From the NCBI RefSeq assembly GCF_000826525.2, contig NZ_LN651331.1:466323-530322 (forward strand): 64,000 nucleotides of DNA, given 5' to 3'. The position numbers were made by a program, and so were the translations under genes. Below the pieces are notes generated by a model, which did not search any database, was not told the DNA's origin, and saw only the letters and a list, made by a program, of their open reading frames with translations. Below are positions 59,288-64,000 of the stretch, in pieces; the first letter of the stretch is position 1; each line of letters begins with the position of its first letter. Origin of the DNA: Mobilicoccus massiliensis. Lineage in GTDB: Bacteria; Actinomycetota; Actinomycetes; Actinomycetales; Dermatophilaceae.

Positions 59288-60117
59288 CCGAGTCACCTAC
59301 TGCCGCGCCGCTGCTCGTCGACGGCTGGCGCATGTCGGTCGGCACGCTCACCGCGATCCCGGTCCGGCCGCCGTCGAGGATCGACCGTCGGGTGGCCGGG
59401 CTCGCGATGCTCCTGGCGCCGCTCGCCACCCTGCCCATCGCCGGGATCTGGCTGCTCGGCGCCTTCGCGGCACGGCTCCTTCCCGCGCCCACGCTGTTCG
59501 CCGTCGTCGTGGTCGCGCTCATGGTGCTCTCCACTCGTGCCATGCACGTCGACGGTCTCGCCGACACCGCCGACGGGTTGTCGGCGAGCTATGACCGCGA
59601 GCGTGCCCTGGTCGTCATGCGTACGGGAGACGTCGGGCCGAGCGGCGCCGCGGCGATCGCCCTCACCCTCGCGCTCCAGGGCTCCGCGACCGCCACGCTG
59701 TTCACAGCGGCGACGTTCGGGCTGGGCACCGTTCTCGGCCTCGGACTCGTCGCGTTCGTCGCCTCCCGGCTGTCACTGGCGTTCGCGTGCATCTCGGGGA
59801 TTCCGGCGGCCCGCCCGGGTGGCCTGGGTGCGACCGTCGCCGGGAGCGTGAGCCGGTCGGCCGCCGCAACGTCGGCTCTCCTGATCGCCGTGTTCGGCGC
59901 TCTTGTCGCCGCCCTGGGCGGTGGCCGGTGGGCCGCCGCGGGGGCCGTGTTCGTCGTCCTCGTCGCGATCGTGACGACGCGCCTGCTCGTGCGTCGGTGC
60001 GTGCGTCGACTCGGTGGGATCACCGGTGACGTGCTCGGCGCGGCGATCGAGATCTCGGCCGCCATCACGCTCACGGCCGCCGCCGTGGTCGCGCTCGTGG
60101 TGCCGATGCTGCGCTGA
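59284..60117 (+). CDS. cobS: Adenosylcobinamide-GDP ribazoletransferase (cobalamin synthase)
   Basis: Membrane enzyme that joins adenosylcobinamide-GDP and alpha-ribazole (phosphate). 277 residues with six or seven helices. The catalytic motif MHVDGLADTADGLSASYDRE is intact, with VMRTGDVGPSGAAAIAL after it and RRLGGITGDVLGAAIEI at the end, all typical of CobS. ATG 59284 overlaps cobU by 4 nt. It stops 1 nt short of the end of the convergent ABC ATPase gene. cobT is not in this window. Confidence 0.94.
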   Translation: MTESPTAAPLLVDGWRMSVGTLTAIPVRPPSRIDRRVAGLAMLLAPLATLPIAGIWLLGAFAARLLPAPTLFAVVVVALMVLSTRAMHVDGLADTADGLSASYDRERALVVMRTGDVGPSGAAAIALTLALQGSATATLFTAATFGLGTVLGLGLVAFVASRLSLAFACISGIPAARPGGLGATVAGSVSRSAAATSALLIAVFGALVAALGGGRWAAAGAVFVVLVAIVTTRLLVRRCVRRLGGITGDVLGAAIEISAAITLTAAAVVALVVPMLR

Positions 60118-60118
60118 A

Positions 60119-60922
60119 TCAGGCGTGCAACCGGCTGAGGAACCGGCGGGTCTCCTCGGAGGCCGGCGCGTCGATGACCTGTGACGGCGGCCCGATCTCG
60201 GCGATCACCCCGCCGTGCAGGTGGGCGACGACGTCGGCGACCTGGCGCGCGAACCCCATCTCGTGGGTGTTGAGGATCATCGTCATGCCGTCGTCGGCGA
60301 GGGCACGCAGCAGGTCGAGCACCTCCCCCACGAGCTCGGGGTCCAGAGCCGACGTGACCTCGTCGAGAAGCAGGAGGCGTGGCCGGTTGACGAGGGCACG
60401 CGCGATCGCGACCCGCTGCTGCTGCCCGCCGGAGAGGTCGTCGGGTCGGGCCGTCGCCTTGTCGGCGAGACCCACCCGCTCGAGCATCTCGAGGGCCGCC
60501 GTGCGCGCCTCGGCCTTCGAGCGACCGTGCACGCGTACGGGTGCGAGGGTCACGTTGTCGACGACCGAGAGGTGAGGGAAGAGGTTGTAGCTCTGGAAGA
60601 CGATGCCGATGCGCGAACGGATGTCGTCGACGTCGACGCGCGGGTCGGTGAGCTCCTGCCCGTCGAGGGTGATGACGCCGTCGTCGATCGTCTCCAGGAG
60701 GTTGATGCACCGCAGCAGGGTCGACTTGCCCGAGCCCGACCCGCCGATGAGGACGACGCATTGGCCGGCGCGCACGTCGAGGTCGACGTCGCGCAGCACG
60801 AGGTTGCGGGGCTCCCCGCGGTGGCGGCCGGGGAACGACTTGCGGACTCCGCGCAGCGACAACAGGACATCGCCGGCGGTCGGGGCGGTGCCCCGCGCGG
60901 CGGGTGGCGTCGGCGTGATCAC
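60119..60922 (-). CDS. Polar amino acid ABC transporter ATPase
   Basis: 267 residues, GlnQ/HisP class. Walker [16 protein letters not shown]-loop GIVFQSYNLFPHLSVVDNVT, signature DLSGGQQQRVAIARAL, Walker B LLLLDEVTSALDPELV, H-loop LNTHEMGFARQVAD. Energises the permease encoded just upstream. GTG 60922 overlaps the permease stop by 4 nt. The first 30 residues are a Pro/Ala-rich extension. Confidence 0.93.
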   Translation of the reverse strand: MITPTPPAARGTAPTAGDVLLSLRGVRKSFPGRHRGEPRNLVLRDVDLDVRAGQCVVLIGGSGSGKSTLLRCINLLETIDDGVITLDGQELTDPRVDVDDIRSRIGIVFQSYNLFPHLSVVDNVTLAPVRVHGRSKAEARTAALEMLERVGLADKATARPDDLSGGQQQRVAIARALVNRPRLLLLDEVTSALDPELVGEVLDLLRALADDGMTMILNTHEMGFARQVADVVAHLHGGVIAEIGPPSQVIDAPASEETRRFLSRLHA

Positions 60923-61824
60923 AGGTGTCCTCCCGCGCCCTGGAAGCCCTGTCGCCGCGCGACCCAGTCGGTGAAGCGGGCCATCGGCACCGTGAGCAGG
61001 ATGAACAGCACCCCGGCGACGACGTACGGCGTGTAGTTGAAGTCGGCGGCCGTCTCGATCTGCGCGGCGCGGACGGCGTCGACGACGCCGAGGATCGAGA
61101 TGAGGCCGGAGTCCTTCTGCAACGACACGAGGTCGTTGAGCAGCGGCGGCTGCACGCGCCGGATCGCCTGCGGCACGACGACGTGCCGCAACGTCTGGGC
61201 GTAGGACAGGCCCAGCGAACGGGCGGCGGCACGTTGGGAGGGGTGGATCGACTCGATGCCGGCGCGGAACACCTCGGCGACGTACGCGGTGTAGGACAGC
61301 ACGAGCGCGACGCAGCCCCAGAACAGGACGCTCGTCGGCAGCCCCTGGAGGCGTAGGGCGGGGGCGCCGTAGCCGAGGAGAAGCAGGACGAGGATGAGCG
61401 GCAGCCCGCGGAACAGGTCGACGTAGATCGTGCCCGCCAGTCGCAGCGGGAAGAAGACGGGTCCGCGCAGGGTGCGCATGATGGCGACGAGCAGTCCGAG
61501 CACGAAGATGACGACGCCGCAGACCACCATGATCCGCAGGTTGAGCCACAGGCCGGTCAGGACCGCGGGGAACGCCTCGACGGCCTTGTCGAGGTTGAAG
61601 TACGTCCACCGCACCCGAGGCCAACCGGGTGAACTCGTGAGGAGCCACCACGCGACCGCGGCGATGGCGAGGGTGCTCAACGCGGAGATCGCGGCCGAGC
61701 GTCTGGCGCGGGAGCGGCGATAGGCGGCGCGGCGGCGCTCGTGGTCCGAGGGATGCCAGTCGTCGTGCGCGGCTGCCACCGCGCCTTCAGGGGTCTGCGG
61801 GGCGGGGTTCACGGGGTGCGTCAC
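60919..61824 (-). CDS. Polar amino acid ABC transporter permease
   Basis: 301 residues of the HisM/GlnP type (TIGR01726-like). After a 60-residue hydrophilic start, five helices follow; TGLWLNLRIMVVCGVVIFVL is the first conserved block, with DLFRGLPLILVLLLLGYGAP, and the EAA loop ESIHPSQRAAARSLGLSYAQ then QAIRRVQPPLLNDLVSLQKD. GTG 61824 overlaps the binding-protein stop by 4 nt. Only one permease is present, so it likely acts as a homodimer. Confidence 0.93.
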   Translation of the reverse strand: MTHPVNPAPQTPEGAVAAAHDDWHPSDHERRRAAYRRSRARRSAAISALSTLAIAAVAWWLLTSSPGWPRVRWTYFNLDKAVEAFPAVLTGLWLNLRIMVVCGVVIFVLGLLVAIMRTLRGPVFFPLRLAGTIYVDLFRGLPLILVLLLLGYGAPALRLQGLPTSVLFWGCVALVLSYTAYVAEVFRAGIESIHPSQRAAARSLGLSYAQTLRHVVVPQAIRRVQPPLLNDLVSLQKDSGLISILGVVDAVRAAQIETAADFNYTPYVVAGVLFILLTVPMARFTDWVARRQGFQGAGGHL

Positions 61825-62714
61825 TGCAGTTCGGGCGCGCCCTGCTTGTCCAGCCACTGCCGTTCGAGCTTCTCGAGGGTGCCGTCCTCGCGGAGGGCGT
61901 CGACGGCCTGGGAGACGCACGGCGTGAGCGAGGAGCCCTTGTCGAGAACCGCACCGAACTGCTCGGGCTTGCCGCCGAACTGTGGGAGGCGGCCGACGAT
62001 GACGCCGTCGTCGAGCTGGGCGGCGGTCATGTAGAAGGCGGTGGGCAGGTCGACGACGATGCCGTCGATCTGGTGGTTCTTGAGGGCCTGGACGGCGAGG
62101 TCGTTGGTGTCGAAGGCGTTGGGCGGGGTGGACGGCTTGATCTGCCCGGTGATGGCGGTGTAGCTGGTGGTGCCGACCTGAGCGCCGAGCTTGGCGCCCG
62201 CGAGGTCGGCGACGGCGCGTTTGCCGTCCAGCGGCGACCCCTTGTAGGTGACGACGGTCTGCTGCACGTCGTAGTAGCCGGAGGAGAAGTCGACGGCCTG
62301 GCGGCGGTCGTCGCTGATGGAGATCTGGTTGAGGTCGATGTCGAACTTCTTGGGGCCGGGGGCGATGGCCGTGTTGAAGGGGACGACGACCCAGCTGACC
62401 TCCTTCTTGTCGAAGCCGAGCTTGTCGGCGACGGCGTAGGCGACGGCCGATTCGTATCCCTTGCCGTTGGCGGGGTCGTCGTCGGCGAACCAGGGCGCGT
62501 AGGCGGGCTTGTCGGTGCCGACGGTGAGGGAGCCGGGGGTGACGACCTCGAGCGACCCCTTCTGGCATTCGGTGGTGGCGGCCGTGCCGGTCGCCTGGGG
62601 CGTGTCTCCGGTCGGAGCCCCGGGCTGCGCACCGCCGCCGTCGGTGGGCGCACTGCAGGCCGTCAGGGCGGCGAGAGGCGCGAGGAGGAGGGCGAGGGCG
62701 AGGCGCTGACGCAT
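61821..62714 (-). CDS. Polar amino acid ABC transporter, substrate-binding lipoprotein
   Basis: 297 residues, SBP_bac_3 family. Signal peptide with lipobox LTAC, Cys20, then a Gly/Pro/Thr linker. The mature part has CQKGSLEVVTPGSLTVGTDKP-like opening, GYESAVAYAVADKLGFDKKE and DLNQISISDDRRQAVDFSSG, which form the ligand pocket region, and VDLPTAFYMTAAQLDDG. Ligand unknown, probably a polar amino acid. AAGGA precedes ATG 62714. First gene of the three-gene operon. Confidence 0.92.
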   Translation of the reverse strand: MRQRLALALLLAPLAALTACSAPTDGGGAQPGAPTGDTPQATGTAATTECQKGSLEVVTPGSLTVGTDKPAYAPWFADDDPANGKGYESAVAYAVADKLGFDKKEVSWVVVPFNTAIAPGPKKFDIDLNQISISDDRRQAVDFSSGYYDVQQTVVTYKGSPLDGKRAVADLAGAKLGAQVGTTSYTAITGQIKPSTPPNAFDTNDLAVQALKNHQIDGIVVDLPTAFYMTAAQLDDGVIVGRLPQFGGKPEQFGAVLDKGSSLTPCVSQAVDALREDGTLEKLERQWLDKQGAPELQ

Positions 62715-62870
62715 GGGGGCCGTCCTTGGAGTTCGAGAGCAGTTCACCGCCCCCGCAGGCAGGAGACGGGGAAGGGCGACGCCACCCTACCCCGCAGTTC
62801 GAGAAGGCCAACCTCACCCGAGTGAGGAGCGGAAGACGACGGCCCCGTTACCTTCTTCGCGCCCCGAAGA

Positions 62871-62911
62871 CCCGAAACCCCCTCCGGATGGGCTCCGGAC
62901 GGGGTTTCGGG
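62871..62911 (-). terminator. gcvT terminator
   Basis: 11-bp perfect outer stem (62871-62881 with 62901-62911), a single mismatch, then an inner TCCGGA/TCCGGA stem, 82 nt after the gcvT stop and upstream of the amino acid ABC operon. The rest of the 278-nt gap holds the binding-protein leader. Confidence 0.8.
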
Positions 62912-62992
62912 TTCTCGTCGCTGCCGAGCGCAGTGAGGCCTGAATCGGTGGAACACGGACGCGCGCGAGCGAAGCGAACACCGCGCGAAGCG

Positions 62993-64000
62993 TCAGTCGT
63001 GTACTCCGGCCTCGACGAAGGGGGGTTTGGTGACGGTGGCGGGGATGTCGCGGCCGCGGACGTCGATGGTGACGTGGTCGCCTTCTTTGATGCCGCGGTC
63101 GATGAGGGCGAGGGCGATGCCTTTGCGGAGGGTGGGTGACATGGTGCCGGAGGTGACGGTGCCGATCTCGTCGCCGTTGTCGTTCTTGATGGTGCAGCCG
63201 GCGCGGGGGATGCCGCGGCCGTCGACGAGGAGGCCCCAGGAGAGGCGGCAGGTCTTCTCGGCGCGTTGGGCGGCCAGGACGTCCTTGCCCCAGAACTGGT
63301 CCTTGTTCCAGCCGACGGCCCAGCCGGCGCGGGCCATGTTGGGGGTGATGTCCATGGAGAGTTCGTGGCCGTGGAGGGCGTAGCCCATCTCGGTGCGAAG
63401 GGTGTCGCGGGCGCCGAGGCCGCAGGGGAGGCCGTCGTAGGGCTTCATGGCGTCGACGAGGGCGTCCCAGAGTGCCTCGGTGTCCTCCCAGCGGGGGACG
63501 AGTTCGTAGCCCTTCTCGCCGGTGTAGCCCGTGCGGCAGACGGTGAGGGGTTTGCCGTTCCACTCGGCGCGTTCGAACGACATGTACTCCTGGCCGGTGG
63601 GGAGGCCGAGGGCCTGCAGTACCTCGTCGGAGCGGGGGCCCTGCACGGCGATGATGCCGTAGTCCTGGTGCTGGTTCTCGAGTTCGAGACCCTCGGGGAG
63701 CTTCTCGCGCATCCGGCGAACGACCTCGGTGGTGTTGGAGGCGTTGGGGATGAGGAAGACCTCGTCGTCGCTGAAGTAGTACTGGATGAGGTCGTCGACG
63801 ACGCCGCCGGTCTCTTCGTCGCAGCACATCGTGTACTGGGCCTTGGGTGGGGAGACCTTGTGGAGGTCGTTGGTGAAGCAGGCGTTGCAGAAGTCGGCGG
63901 CGCCGGGACCGCGGACGACGGCTTTGCCGAGGTGGGAGACGTCGAAGATCCCGACGCGTTCACGCACGGCCTCGTGTTCCTTGAGGACGCCCCCGCCGGG
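62993..64000 (-). CDS. gcvT: Aminomethyltransferase (glycine cleavage T protein), 5' end outside window
   Basis: Transfers the methylene group from the H-protein-bound aminomethyl arm to THF, releasing ammonia. 335 residues visible to the stop; about 35 N-terminal residues are missing beyond base 64000. Conserved parts: VGIFDVSHLGKAVVRGPGAA, QYTMCCDEETGGVVDDLIQY (the folate-binding Asp region), AVQGPRSDEVLQAL, CRTGYTGEKGYELVP, GLGARDTLRTEMGYALHG. It ends EAGVHD. Linked in function to fhs, as both handle THF one-carbon units, but not adjacent. Confidence 0.95.
   Translation of the reverse strand, partial: PGGGVLKEHEAVRERVGIFDVSHLGKAVVRGPGAADFCNACFTNDLHKVSPPKAQYTMCCDEETGGVVDDLIQYYFSDDEVFLIPNASNTTEVVRRMREKLPEGLELENQHQDYGIIAVQGPRSDEVLQALGLPTGQEYMSFERAEWNGKPLTVCRTGYTGEKGYELVPRWEDTEALWDALVDAMKPYDGLPCGLGARDTLRTEMGYALHGHELSMDITPNMARAGWAVGWNKDQFWGKDVLAAQRAEKTCRLSWGLLVDGRGIPRAGCTIKNDNGDEIGTVTSGTMSPTLRKGIALALIDRGIKEGDHVTIDVRGRDIPATVTKPPFVEAGVHD

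Overview
The window is about 70% GC with dense, often 4-nt overlapping genes. It carries whiA, a PdtaR-type ANTAR regulator, an HGxxPAAW-type small protein, a mycothiol-type DinB-like protein and an SCO2322-type secreted protein. This points to an actinobacterial chromosome, probably a member of Micrococcales (genus not resolvable from sequence alone). Nothing looks plasmid-, phage- or transposon-borne: I see no transposase, integrase, CRISPR array or rRNA. One tRNA (Leu, anticodon CAA) is present.

Layout. (1) 1-5067, minus: uvrC-rapZ-yvcK-whiA, transcribed in that order, whiA cut by the window edge. (2) 5466-11097, plus: a complete branched-chain amino acid ABC importer (livK, livH, livM, livG, livF), followed by a terminator and a strange repeat/inverted-repeat block (11244-11464). 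(3) 11539-16759, minus: Rieske lipoprotein, uvrA, rtcB. (4) 16952-20179, plus: metallo-beta-lactamase-fold hydrolase, EamA exporter, acetyl-CoA hydrolase/CoA-transferase. (5) 20277-27879, minus: terC behind a yybP-ykoY (Mn2+) riboswitch, uvrB, coaE-grpB fusion, a secreted lipoprotein, rpsA. (6) 28139-30899, plus: methyltransferase and formate-tetrahydrofolate ligase. (7) 31018-38508: polA, thioesterase, GNAT acetyltransferase, DUF554 protein, pdtaR, tRNA-Leu, pyk. (8) 38653-48008, minus apart from one small membrane protein: trpC-trpB-trpA-(MauE/DoxX)-(DsbA)-lgt and hisI-trpE-(Trp membrane protein)-(HGxxPAAW). (9) 48167-51405, plus: secreted M14 carboxypeptidase and a DinB-like protein. (10) 51428-60117: cobalamin island, cobD-cobQ on minus, and on plus a cobalamin riboswitch leading SCO2322-like protein, ECF T, fused ECF A-A, ECF S, cobU, cobS. 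(11) 60119-64000, minus: polar amino acid ABC importer and gcvT (cut by the window edge).

The most striking pattern is regulatory. Four dispersed DNA-repair units (uvrC, uvrA, uvrB, polA) each have the same promoter: TTGTCGGWG, exactly 8 nt, then TAnnnT, then exactly 7 nt to an RTG codon. This is the RecA-independent damage promoter (RecA-NDp, recognised with PafBC in mycobacteria), and the geometry implies leaderless mRNAs and corrected start codons for all four genes. The uvrC copy also drives rapZ, yvcK and whiA. Two riboswitches (Mn2+ for terC, cobalamin for the ECF/cobUS operon) have recognisable candidate expression platforms. Many other genes here also look leaderless, with TAnnnT 6-7 nt before RTG.
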